A stretch of DNA of 6,959 nucleotides from positions 1 to 6,959 of the forward strand of contig JAKPIR010000020.1 of the NCBI GenBank assembly GCA_029549705.1, written 5' to 3'. The translations under genes and the position numbers were made by a program. Under the pieces are notes generated by a model. It ran no database searches. It saw only the letters and a program-made list of their open reading frames with translations, and was not told the origin of the DNA. Source of the stretch: Pseudomonadota bacterium. Its GTDB lineage: Bacteria > Pseudomonadota > Gammaproteobacteria > Burkholderiales > Methylophilaceae. This document shows positions 1 to 5,057 of this stretch, in pieces; position 1 is the stretch's first letter, and each line of letters opens with the position of its first letter.

Positions 1-605
1 ATTCCACACTGATTTCGATTGAATGTATTGATGAAATTGCCGACATGATGGGCATCAAACCGCAGATTGCCGAAATCACTGAAGCGGCCATGCGCGGTGA
101 ACTAGACTTTGCCGCAAGCTTGCGTAAACGTGTCAGTCTACTCAAAGGCTTGCCTGAAAGTGCGCTTCAGCGCGTGATTGATGAACGTTTGCAACTTAAC
201 CCCGGCGCGCGTGAATGGATTGCCGCATGTAAAGCCAACAACATTAAGACCATGGTGGTTTCAGGCGGTTTTACACTATTTGCCAAGCACACCCAATCGT
301 TATTGGGTTTGGATTATGCCGTTGCCAATACGCTAGAAATCATTGACGGCAAACTGACCGGCCATATTTTAGGCGACATCGTCGACGCCAATCGTAAAGC
401 CCATGAACTTGAAAAACTGCGCGATGCATTAGGCCTAACTGTCAGCCAAACCATTGCCATTGGTGATGGCGCTAACGACCTCAACATGATGACCACCGCC
501 GCTGTTGGCGTAGCTTACCATGCAAAACCCGTGGTGCAGGCACAAGCCACCTACGCACTCAACTTTGTGGGGCTGGATGGCATCGCCAATCTGTTCACTG
601 CGTAA
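1..605 (+). CDS. serB: Phosphoserine phosphatase SerB, C-terminal part (5' end outside window)
   Basis: SerB hydrolyses O-phospho-L-serine to serine, the last step of serine biosynthesis, and is a cytoplasmic Mg-dependent HAD-superfamily enzyme. The window opens inside the catalytic DxDST loop: the first two bases complete an Asp codon, followed by STLISIECIDEIAD. The remaining HAD motifs are present: VVSGGF (Ser codon at 261-263), the conserved Lys in NRKAHEL (codon 396-398), and IGDGANDLNMM (around 462-485) supplying metal-binding Asp residues. The YHAKP stretch after this is also typical of SerB. About 200 residues are visible and the frame is clean to the TAA at 603-605. The N-terminal part and the true start lie upstream. 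No other gene of the same operon follows: the next 500 bases are non-coding. Identification as SerB rather than another HAD phosphatase rests on the ordered motifs and is firm. Confidence 0.94.
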   Translation, partial: STLISIECIDEIADMMGIKPQIAEITEAAMRGELDFAASLRKRVSLLKGLPESALQRVIDERLQLNPGAREWIAACKANNIKTMVVSGGFTLFAKHTQSLLGLDYAVANTLEIIDGKLTGHILGDIVDANRKAHELEKLRDALGLTVSQTIAIGDGANDLNMMTTAAVGVAYHAKPVVQAQATYALNFVGLDGIANLFTA

Positions 606-671
606 TTTTTCAAACTAAAAAGCAGGAATAAAAACATCTTTTTTACGCGACTTTTTCATCGAGAAAAAACA

Positions 672-712
672 ATGCCTCTGGAAGCCTTTATTTACAAGGC
701 TTCCAGAGGCAT
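672..712 (-). terminator. Perfect 17-bp hairpin, terminator-like, T-run on the minus strand
   Basis: Arms 672-688 and 696-712 are perfect inverted repeats (atgcctctggaagcctt and its complement) around a 7-nt loop. On the minus strand the stem is followed at once by TGTTTTTTCTC, a good U-tract. On the plus strand it is followed by CAAAAAGG, with no U-tract. It lies 66 nt after the serB stop and may still end serB transcription through stem strength, but its polarity fits minus-strand transcription better. The nearest minus-strand gene has its own terminator. Confidence 0.7.
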
Positions 713-793
713 CAAAAAGGTTGTAGTGGAATTTTAACGTTTTTGCATGTTTTTTGATGTCAAAATTTGATGCACTTACTCGACCATTCCTAG

Positions 794-816
794 ATCAATG
801 GATTCCGACCCCATTT
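794..816. repeat. Degenerate motif resembling flanks of IS200/REP-associated transposase genes
   Basis: Read on the minus strand, 794-816 gives AAATGGGGTCGGAATCCATTGAT in two parts, AAATGGGGTCGG and AATCCATTGAT. It resembles sequences I recall beside Y1-type (IS200-like, REP-associated) transposase genes in many proteobacteria. No transposase gene is present, so at best it is an orphan remnant. The assignment is from memory and weak. Confidence 0.3.
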
Positions 817-837
817 ATACATTTTCGACAATAACCT

Positions 838-901
838 TATTGCGTTCTAGAAAAAATTGTAAAAAAGCGAATATTCTAGGGCGTGTTAGTTTAACGCAAT
901 A
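838..901. repeat. Nested inverted repeat in the gene-free stretch
   Basis: Outer arms tattgcgtt (838-846) and aacgcaata (893-901) are perfect complements. Directly inside the left arm, ctagaa (847-852) pairs with ttctag (874-879). The left arm is therefore 15 continuous bases pairing with a right arm interrupted by 13 nt (880-892). No ORF of note is inside. It could be a small non-autonomous repeat or a structured RNA; nothing else in 606-1117 looks genic. Confidence 0.4.
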
Positions 902-1075
902 GGCCGAAAGTTAAATATTCATGCTATGCGGGCAGGCTATTTATAACTGGCTAATAGGTTATCAATTAAATCATTGGGAAAGGCTTTTGATAAGGTCGTT
1001 TTTAATCCATTTCTGAGAATAGCAGCTTCTAGCAGAATGACGTTTATAGAAAACTGTTACACCCTTACTTTTTAA

Positions 1076-1107
1076 TTTAAAAAAGACGCCGAGGCGCCTT
1101 TTTTAAA
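1076..1107 (-). terminator. Intrinsic terminator of the SRPBCC gene
   Basis: An imperfect GC-rich stem (gacgcc against ggcgcc, one A-C mismatch) is extended by A/T pairs on both sides. On the minus strand it reads A-run, ggcgcc, tc, ggcgtc, T-run. It starts 11 nt downstream of the stop codon of the gene at 1118-1642. Runs on both strands mean it could also act on plus-strand transcription. Confidence 0.8.
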
Positions 1108-1117
1108 TCAATTAAAT

Positions 1118-1642
1118 TTACTCAGATATTTTCTTTAAATTATCTAGACCAGCACGATATACGCCAGTCATTGTTTTAACTGCTGTTTCATCATCTTGTC
1201 CTGCTGCTGGTGTCGCTGAGGTATCTTTACGTTTAAATGTTCCTGACCATACAACTAATGTTTTGTCTTTTCCTTGTGGTTTTACACTCACTGTTGAAAC
1301 ATAATTTGATACAGGAAGTACACCTTCAATAATTGAGTATTTAAAGCTATGTTTTTTAGCGCTATATGCTAACAATTTCTCTTTAATGGTTCCATCATCT
1401 TGCAATGTTAACAGCCGTTCAGCACCTACTTTGTTGTTGGTACCGCTAACAATTTCTGTCTTTTTAACAGCTGGATGCCATGCCCCTAAATCATTGAAAT
1501 TGCCTACTCTGGACCATACTTTTTCAGCAGGTGCATTGATAGTCACTTCTTCATGTGCAGAAAGGCTTTTTGCATCACCTGCAAATGCATTAAATGCTGC
1601 ACTAACTGATAATAATGAAGCGAGTAATATTTTATATTTCAT
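1118..1642 (-). CDS. Exported SRPBCC (Bet v1/START-like) family protein
   Basis: The protein has 174 residues. Residues 1-21 form a signal peptide (MKYKILLASLL, hydrophobic core, AFA cleavage site before GDA), so the mature protein is predicted to be periplasmic. Residues about 29-172 look like the SRPBCC / polyketide-cyclase-2 fold: a first strand with EEVTINAPAEKVW, then VGNFNDLGAWHPAV, then alternating strands such as ERLLTL and HSFKYSIIEG, and a C-terminal helix (TAVKTMTGVYRAGLDNLKK). The fold binds hydrophobic ligands in a cavity, but the ligand cannot be read from the sequence. The ATG at 1640-1642 is preceded by AAGGA six bases upstream. It is a single-gene unit with its own promoter and terminator. 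The palindrome in its promoter suggests induction by a small molecule through a TetR-type repressor not encoded in this window. Confidence 0.87.
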   Translation of the reverse strand: MKYKILLASLLSVSAAFNAFAGDAKSLSAHEEVTINAPAEKVWSRVGNFNDLGAWHPAVKKTEIVSGTNNKVGAERLLTLQDDGTIKEKLLAYSAKKHSFKYSIIEGVLPVSNYVSTVSVKPQGKDKTLVVWSGTFKRKDTSATPAAGQDDETAVKTMTGVYRAGLDNLKKISE

Positions 1643-1648
1643 TTGTAA

Positions 1649-1653
1649 TCCTT
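1649..1653 (-). promoter_or_regulatory. Ribosome binding site of the SRPBCC gene
   Basis: AAGGA on the minus strand, six bases before the ATG at 1640-1642. It supports that start. Confidence 0.75.
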
Positions 1654-1663
1654 ATATTTTATT

Positions 1664-1691
1664 AATATATACCGATCGGTATAAGCGTCAG
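1664..1691 (-). promoter_or_regulatory. Sigma70-like promoter of the SRPBCC gene
   Basis: Minus-strand -35 CTGACG (1686-1691, 4 of 6 consensus) and -10 TATATT (1664-1669, 5 of 6) with a 16-nt spacer, about 22 nt upstream of the start codon. The weak -35 and the operator in the spacer are consistent with a repressed promoter. Confidence 0.6.
1668..1683. promoter_or_regulatory. 16-bp perfect palindrome, probable TetR-family operator
   Basis: TATACCGATCGGTATA is perfectly palindromic. It fills the promoter spacer and overlaps the -10 box, so a bound dimer would block RNA polymerase. Length, symmetry and the ACCGATCGGT core resemble known TetR/AcrR-family operators. The regulator gene is not in the window. 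Confidence 0.6.
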
Positions 1692-1756
1692 AAAAGTTTA
1701 ATCAGAATTAGTTCAAAAAATTCATATTACATGACTATTTTTCAGCAAACGTAAGC

Positions 1757-1815
1757 CGTATTAGTGCAATGTAATACGTCGAAAGTGAAACATTTCATGA
1801 TGCGCAATACGTATT
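1757..1815. repeat. Cluster of small palindromes beside the left island boundary
   Basis: Three close palindromic units: cgtatta/taatacg (1757-1763 and 1772-1778, loop of 8), tgaaa/tttca (1786-1790 and 1793-1797), and the 10-bp palindrome aatacgtatt (1806-1815). The last ends exactly where similarity to the right-hand direct repeat begins. No gene is seen in 1684-1842. Confidence 0.4.
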
Positions 1816-1994
1816 TGCCTATGTTATTTATCTCTAAATTTTTTAATACACAAACGACTTAATAAAATTCAGCTCGCCGATTTTGCGTAGCGGCACCACA
1901 AAATCTTCGCGTTTTTCGTTAGGCGTATTTTCATTAAACACTAAGGTAATACGCGTGGTAATCATGGGTTTTTGTAGTTGGCTTTGGTCAAAAT
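1816..1994. repeat. Direct repeat, left copy (179 bp; partner 5058-5236)
   Basis: The segment aligns without gaps to 5058-5236 at a constant offset of 3242. The 134 bases from 1861 to 1994 differ at one position only (cactaagg here, caccaagg in the partner). The outer 27 bases, downstream of the stop codon, are more diverged. The two copies bracket the whole accessory segment. Confidence 0.95.
1843..1994 (-). pseudogene. Isolated 3' fragment of a YfaP-like (DUF2135) gene
   Basis: On the minus strand this encodes the last ~50 residues of the protein at 5085-5888 (from DQSQLQKPMITT to IKSFVY, then TAA instead of TAG) with no amino-acid change that I can see. Upstream of 1994 the sequence changes abruptly to unrelated AT-rich DNA, and the frame hits a stop without any signal peptide or start. 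It is therefore a fragment and not a gene. It lies 178 nt downstream of the Sel1-protein gene on the same strand. It may be a displaced original 3' end left by an integration event, or the remains of a tandem duplication. Confidence 0.88.
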
Positions 1995-2144
1995 GAAAAT
2001 ATGAAATGAAAGTATGGTGAAAATATCGGACAGACCACTATTTTCACGTGCCGGTACGGTCGCTTTTTTAATCGTTGTCTGCTCCCTTTTGTTTGCGCGC
2101 ATAATGGTTTTATTTACACATCTATTCAATCGTGTAAGTTTAAC

Positions 2145-2171
2145 GGTGTGCAAGAAAATCACTTGCACACC
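2145..2171 (-). terminator. Hairpin just after the Sel1-protein gene
   Basis: Perfect 10-bp arms ggtgtgcaag (2145-2154) and cttgcacacc (2162-2171) with a 7-nt loop begin one base past the stop codon. On the minus strand the sequence after the stem is GTTAAACTT, so there is no clear U-run. It may stabilise the mRNA 3' end or act as a weak terminator. The stretch 1995-2144 beyond it holds no convincing gene. Confidence 0.5.
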
Positions 2172-2172
2172 C

Positions 2173-3690
2173 CTACATACTAATTGACTGCAATTGTTGG
2201 TCATACTGCAAACAGCCTTTTTTATACTCATTTGAGGTACCAAGAGTACAGCGCAGTTTTTGGGTGGGGAAATACTCTTCGAACAAAGTAAGCAATTGGG
2301 CTGTTTGCTTATCATTGGGATGTGTTTTTGATAGGTCTGTGCTATCCCATATACTCATGCGAAGTGAGCGTTCTTGCTTGCCATTTCTGAGAGTTAAAAC
2401 ATATGCAATTACATCTTGACAATATGATGGGGCTAGACTTTTACAGCCTTTATTTTTTCCATATAGAGTCCAATCATCCACGCCTAATTTTTGAATTTTT
2501 GACATTAAGTCCTGTACTTTTTTAGGGCTAAGCTTCCATGTAGTTTCTACATTTTCTGTTTGGCTATATAACATCCCTGAATAATGGAAGTTCACTCTGC
2601 CATCCGCATAAACATCCAAGTAAAGTGCTTCACCTATTCGCATCGCGTAATTTTGTAATGAAAGAACAGGCTTTTCTTGTTGCTTAGTTTGCTGTTTTTC
2701 TTGAAGCCATATTGGTAATGTAGGCAATTTTTTTAGACTAAGTAACTCAATACGCTTGTCTTGGTCATCCCAATTAGCATCAAGTTGTGGTGCAACTTGT
2801 TTCAACTGCCCAATGTTCCGCATTTCCTCTAATCCATCTGCATAACCGCCACTATTAAACATCAACAAATACCACAAATACGCCTCTTTCGGATCAGGCT
2901 TTTGTTGTCCGTATCCGTGTTGATAAAGCTTCCCTGCCGCATCTGCTAGGCTTGCCATATACCAACTACTCATATCAGTGTCATTACTCAATACAGCTTT
3001 TTTAAGCCAATACGCACCTTTTACATCATCTTTAACTGGACAGCCAGAGTAATTGTGTACACCATCACGCAAGCAGTCCATTGACAACATGAAAGCAGCT
3101 AAACCGCTACCTGAGTTGGCGGCTTTTTCCCATAACTCATAGGCGCGTTTACGATTACTGGTAGCTAGTTGATAAGTAGCAGAGAGCGAACCTTTATCTG
3201 CCAGCTCAAGCAACTCTTTGGCGATAACGTCAGCCGAGTGTTGTTTTATGCTATATGTGTATTTCTTATAAAGTGATGAGTGAAGAAACTTATATCTCGC
3301 CTCAACTCTGGCTCGTTTAGTAGCACTATCCAGCATTTCAAAGATTTCTTTTTGCTGAGTTTCGGTGAGAATGGTTTCCCAAGTGGATTTTAATTTAGTT
3401 AAATCTAACTTTTGCGATTTAGGTTCTGGCTCAAAAGAAGTCATTCTTGATGTGGTGTAATCAATATCCATCGCACTAATAAACAAAATCAGCCCATCAT
3501 CATTCTTCTTATCCACCGCATCTTTCACTTCTTTGAGCAAGGTGTCGCCATCACGGTTTTGGTATGCCTCCAATGCTTTTCTGAAGTCTGCATGAGCAGT
3601 TTGTGTCATCAGCATTAAACTCAAGCTGAATGCTAATAACCAGTGTGTTTTGCGCTGGCTAGCTTGTTTGTTGCGAGTGCTAGGTTTCAT
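2173..3690 (-). CDS. Periplasmic Sel1-repeat protein with DUF6438-like C-terminal domain
   Basis: The protein has 505 residues from the ATG at 3688-3690. A longer reading from a TTG at 3703-3705 is rejected because that codon overlaps the GGAGG ribosome-binding site. Residues 1-34 are a signal peptide (positive N-terminus, FSLSLMLM core, AHA cleavage site). Residues about 160-290 carry Sel1/TPR-like helical repeats (AYELWEKAANSGSGLAAFML, GAYWLKKAVLSNDTDMSSWYMASL, EAYLWYLLMFNSGGYADGLEEM). A Lys/Gln-rich linker (330-340) follows. Residues about 345-475 resemble DUF6438 (LYLDVYADGRVNFHYSGM, later DVIAYVLTLRNGKQERSL). The C-terminal half has four Cys (416, 424, 481, 493) that could form disulfides. 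The start overlaps the stop of the upstream reading frame by ATGA, so translation was probably coupled to it. Sel1-like proteins act as periplasmic adaptors and, in some type VI systems, as immunity proteins; which role applies here is not known. Confidence 0.85.
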   Translation of the reverse strand: MKPSTRNKQASQRKTHWLLAFSLSLMLMTQTAHADFRKALEAYQNRDGDTLLKEVKDAVDKKNDDGLILFISAMDIDYTTSRMTSFEPEPKSQKLDLTKLKSTWETILTETQQKEIFEMLDSATKRARVEARYKFLHSSLYKKYTYSIKQHSADVIAKELLELADKGSLSATYQLATSNRKRAYELWEKAANSGSGLAAFMLSMDCLRDGVHNYSGCPVKDDVKGAYWLKKAVLSNDTDMSSWYMASLADAAGKLYQHGYGQQKPDPKEAYLWYLLMFNSGGYADGLEEMRNIGQLKQVAPQLDANWDDQDKRIELLSLKKLPTLPIWLQEKQQTKQQEKPVLSLQNYAMRIGEALYLDVYADGRVNFHYSGMLYSQTENVETTWKLSPKKVQDLMSKIQKLGVDDWTLYGKNKGCKSLAPSYCQDVIAYVLTLRNGKQERSLRMSIWDSTDLSKTHPNDKQTAQLLTLFEEYFPTQKLRCTLGTSNEYKKGCLQYDQQLQSISM

Positions 3691-3698
3691 GCGGCTAT

Positions 3699-3703
3699 CC
3701 TCC
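3699..3703 (-). promoter_or_regulatory. Ribosome binding site fixing the Sel1-protein start
   Basis: GGAGG on the minus strand, eight bases before the ATG at 3688-3690. It excludes the in-frame TTG at 3703-3705 as the start. Confidence 0.85.
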
Positions 3704-3783
3704 AATCGTTTTTGTTATTTGCATAAGTGTGTATTTTGGCTTGATTCGCACCTGACTTTAACCCCACATTATTACACCACCTC

Positions 3784-3810
3784 TGCGAGCCTGTATCTAT
3801 GTGGCTCGCA
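3784..3810. repeat. 8-bp inverted repeat inside the disrupted ORF
   Basis: tgcgagcc (3784-3791) and ggctcgca (3803-3810) are perfect complements with an 11-nt loop. No U-tract follows on either strand, so it is not a typical terminator. Confidence 0.35.
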
Positions 3811-3960
3811 AAGGCATGATTTTCTCTCGGGGAGTTTTTAACCATGCAAAATGGTGTTTTTAGGCACAACATTTCATGCAGGACATCTCCATAAAAAGTA
3901 CCATCGCCTGTGCCGCCTTGTACCCAATCGTTGTCACATACCTTATTTGCCTCAAATTGA

Positions 3961-3966
3961 TGATTA
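3961..3966. repeat. TGATTA, left flank of the toxin-antitoxin cassette
   Basis: Identical to 4619-4624. The pair brackets the 652-bp cassette tightly and may be a target-site duplication or microhomology from the insertion event. Confidence 0.55.
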
Positions 3967-3994
3967 AATGTGCTACAATGTAACACAATTTAAT
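3963..3994. promoter_or_regulatory. Imperfect palindromic operator of the toxin-antitoxin operon
   Basis: Left arm attaaatgtgctac (3963-3976) and right arm gtaacacaatttaat (3980-3994) are complementary apart from one mismatch and one bulged base, around a 3-nt centre. The palindrome covers the -10 box. This is what autorepression by an RHH antitoxin, alone or in complex with its toxin, would require. Confidence 0.65.
3971..3979 (+). promoter_or_regulatory. Extended -10 promoter of the toxin-antitoxin operon
   Basis: TGCTACAAT gives a TGn-extended -10 with TACAAT (5 of 6). No good -35 is seen at 16-18 nt upstream, which an extended -10 can tolerate. It lies 27 nt before the antitoxin start. 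Confidence 0.6.
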
Positions 3995-3996
3995 TC

Positions 3997-4001
3997 GGAG
4001 G
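3997..4001 (+). promoter_or_regulatory. Ribosome binding site of the antitoxin
   Basis: GGAGG five bases before the ATG at 4007. It decides this start over the in-frame ATG at 3968, which lies inside the promoter and operator. Confidence 0.85.
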
Positions 4002-4006
4002 TTGCC

Positions 4007-4225
4007 ATGAGTGCTACTTTAAGTATTCGTCTTGATGATGCGTTAGAACGTGAATTATCGTTAGTGGCAAAAGCAGCACATCGCCCTAAAGGCGATATTG
4101 TGCGTGATGCTTTGCGCCGCCAATTGGCTTTAGCTAAGTTTCGTGCGGTGCGCGATGAGGTGATGCCGCTGGCAGAAGAAGCAGGATTTTTAACCGACGA
4201 GGATGTATTTAAGGCCATTTCGTGA
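4007..4225 (+). CDS. Ribbon-helix-helix (CopG-like) antitoxin
   Basis: The protein has 72 residues. Residues 3-10 (ATLSIRLD) form the DNA-contacting beta strand, 11-24 the first helix and 28-41 (PKGDIVRDALRRQL) the second, the standard RHH fold that dimerises on palindromic operators. Residues about 44-72 (acidic, EVMPLAEEAGFLTDEDVFKAIS) are the expected toxin-wrapping tail. It would neutralise the PIN toxin encoded next and repress its own promoter at the 3963-3994 palindrome. Its TGA overlaps the GTG start of the toxin gene by four bases, so the two are translationally coupled. The module is transcribed opposite to the surrounding operon remnants and is one compact insert. Confidence 0.9.
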   Translation: MSATLSIRLDDALERELSLVAKAAHRPKGDIVRDALRRQLALAKFRAVRDEVMPLAEEAGFLTDEDVFKAIS

Positions 4226-4617
4226 GGCTGTTTCTTGATACCAACGTGCTGGTCAGTGCGTTGGCTACACGTGGTTTGTGTGCTGATTTGTATGAGCGGT
4301 TGTTGACTGAGCATGAAGTCATTATCGGCGAGCCTGTGGTGCTTGAGGTGTTGGATATTTTACAACGCAAGTTTCGTGCTTCTTCGCAATTGTTGGTGAA
4401 GGTAGAGGCCGAGTTGCGTTTGTTGCAAGTTATTCCAACGCAAGCCACAGCACCCAGTTTGCCCATTCGTGATATTGATGACCCGTGGATTATTGCTTGC
4501 GCCTTGCAAGCCCAAGTGAATTATTTTGTGACGGGTGATGCTGAGTTGCTGGAACTGGGTATAGTAGGCACATTGCCCATCATTTCGCCTAGAAATTGCT
4601 GGGAACGTATTATCTAG
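4222..4617 (+). CDS. PIN-domain toxin (VapC-like, putative ribonuclease)
   Basis: The protein has 131 residues, normal for single-domain PIN toxins of the COG1569 / TIGR00305 type. The acidic metal-binding set is complete: D6 in LFLDTNVLVSAL, E42 in VLEVLDIL, D86/D87 in IRDIDDPWIIACALQA, and D106 in YFVTGDAELL. Family members cleave RNA in a Mg-dependent manner when released from the antitoxin; the RNA target cannot be told from sequence. The start is GTG at 4222-4224 within the antitoxin stop (GTGA), with a weak AAGG just upstream inside the antitoxin gene. The TAG ends one base before the right TGATTA repeat, so the cassette carries almost no spare sequence. With all catalytic positions and an open frame, the toxin looks functional. 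Confidence 0.93.
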   Translation: MRLFLDTNVLVSALATRGLCADLYERLLTEHEVIIGEPVVLEVLDILQRKFRASSQLLVKVEAELRLLQVIPTQATAPSLPIRDIDDPWIIACALQAQVNYFVTGDAELLELGIVGTLPIISPRNCWERII

Positions 4618-4618
4618 C

Positions 4619-4624
4619 TGATTA
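4619..4624. repeat. TGATTA, right flank of the toxin-antitoxin cassette
   Basis: Partner of 3961-3966. On the minus strand it falls in codons 4-6 of the reading frame that starts at 4633-4635. Confidence 0.55.
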
Positions 4625-4635
4625 GAGTGTTTCAT
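4619..4635 (-). pseudogene. 5' end of the small ORF disrupted by the toxin-antitoxin cassette
   Basis: The minus strand reads ATG AAA CAC TCT AAT CA up to the cassette edge. A GGAG (4640-4643), overlapping the exporter stop codon, precedes the ATG by four bases. If the cassette and one TGATTA copy are removed, the next bases are those at 3960 downward and the frame continues as MKHSNHQFEANK to the TGA at 3687-3689. An alternative is that this is the start of a lost HlyD-type adaptor gene, which commonly follows this transporter class. Confidence 0.5.
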
Positions 4636-4639
4636 GGTG

Positions 4640-5021
4640 TTACTCCGTGCTATGCGATTCCGTAGTTTGTGGATTGTTACTTTGTAGATTTTCTTCTTTA
4701 CCCGGCAGTATCGCCTCATCCACCTGCAAGCCCTTAGGAATCTGATGCGTAATAAACAGTATCGTCACTTTACCTTTAAGCATGTTAATGGTCTGTGCAA
4801 ATTGTTCAGCGGTGTTGGCATCCAAGCTACTTGCCGCTTCATCAAAAATCAGAATACTCGGTAGGCGCACCTTTCAAATCGCCAAACTGCTTGACGGCAA
4901 TGTCGGCTTGTTGAAACTCTTGCCATAAGCCAACGAGTCTGAGGACTGGGTCAGATAGACGGCTGAAGAACATCTGAAAGGCAACTAACATACCGATGGT
5001 GAATGCGAGTTTAAACGCAAT
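4640..5021 (-). pseudogene. Remnant of a type I secretion ABC transporter (HlyB-like)
   Basis: Two pieces in different frames remain. 5021-4857 encodes 55 residues of the last transmembrane region and linker (FTIGMLVAFQMFFSRLSDPV, then LVGLWQEFQQADIAV, KQFGDLKGAPTE), a run characteristic of HlyB/RTX-type exporters. About 4870-4643 then encodes the end of the ATPase domain: Walker B and D-loop ILIFDEAASSLD, the H-loop ITHQ, and a tail ending at TAA (4640-4642). Walker A, Q-loop and the LSGGQ signature, about 150 residues, are missing, and the frame shifts at the junction near GCGCCTACCGAG, so no working ATPase can be made. Upstream, the frame meets TAG (5022-5024) and the N-terminal domains are absent. 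Such exporters move unfolded substrates across both membranes with HlyD and TolC partners; neither partner is in the window. Confidence 0.87.
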
Positions 5022-5057
5022 CTAAGTCAATATTAATCGAATAGCGGAGTGAGCAAC

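Larger units (their letters stand above)
3687..3962 (-). pseudogene. 3' part of a small ORF disrupted by the toxin-antitoxin cassette
   Basis: An open minus-strand frame of 91 codons (HQFEANKVCDNDW, GGTGDGTFYGDVLHEML, to NNKNDWRIAA) ends in a TGA that overlaps the ATG of the Sel1 gene by four bases, with that gene's GGAGG inside it. This operon-style junction argues that the frame was translated. Its present 5' extension only reaches a GTG (3984-3986) within the antitoxin operator, without a ribosome-binding site. Removing 3967-4624 joins this frame, in phase, to the ATG at 4633-4635 and restores a 96-residue ORF. I do not recognise the family. It has four Cys, many Asn and Gly, no signal peptide, and one stretch faintly like an RTX nonapeptide (GGTGDGTFYGD). 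It could instead be the C-terminal end of a larger lost protein. Confidence 0.55.

Noticed and set aside
880..903. Possible integron attC core (gtttaac with a gttag-like partner)
   Set aside because: The partner site does not fit GTTRRRY and no second pair of boxes is found, so an attC site is not supported.
1386..1754. Plus-strand ORF of 122 codons antisense to the SRPBCC gene
   Set aside because: It is a shadow of the opposite gene, runs through its promoter, and has no domain-like features or ribosome-binding site.
1962..2315. Minus-strand ORF of 117 codons overlapping the Sel1 gene end
   Set aside because: It overlaps the real gene in another frame and crosses the hairpin and repeat. 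An internal stretch reading KKATVPARENSGLSDIFTIL looked gene-like but has no start codon and shifts frame at the repeat edge.
3691..3705. TTG start adding five residues to the Sel1 protein
   Set aside because: The TTG overlaps the ribosome-binding site of the ATG at 3688-3690.
3968..4006. Longer antitoxin reading from ATG at 3968
   Set aside because: The extra codons lie in the -10 box and operator, and GGAGG at 3997-4001 points to ATG 4007.
4222..4719. Minus-strand ORFs across the toxin gene
   Set aside because: They are antisense shadows of the PIN toxin. Only the first six codons after ATG 4633-4635 are kept, as part of the disrupted ORF.
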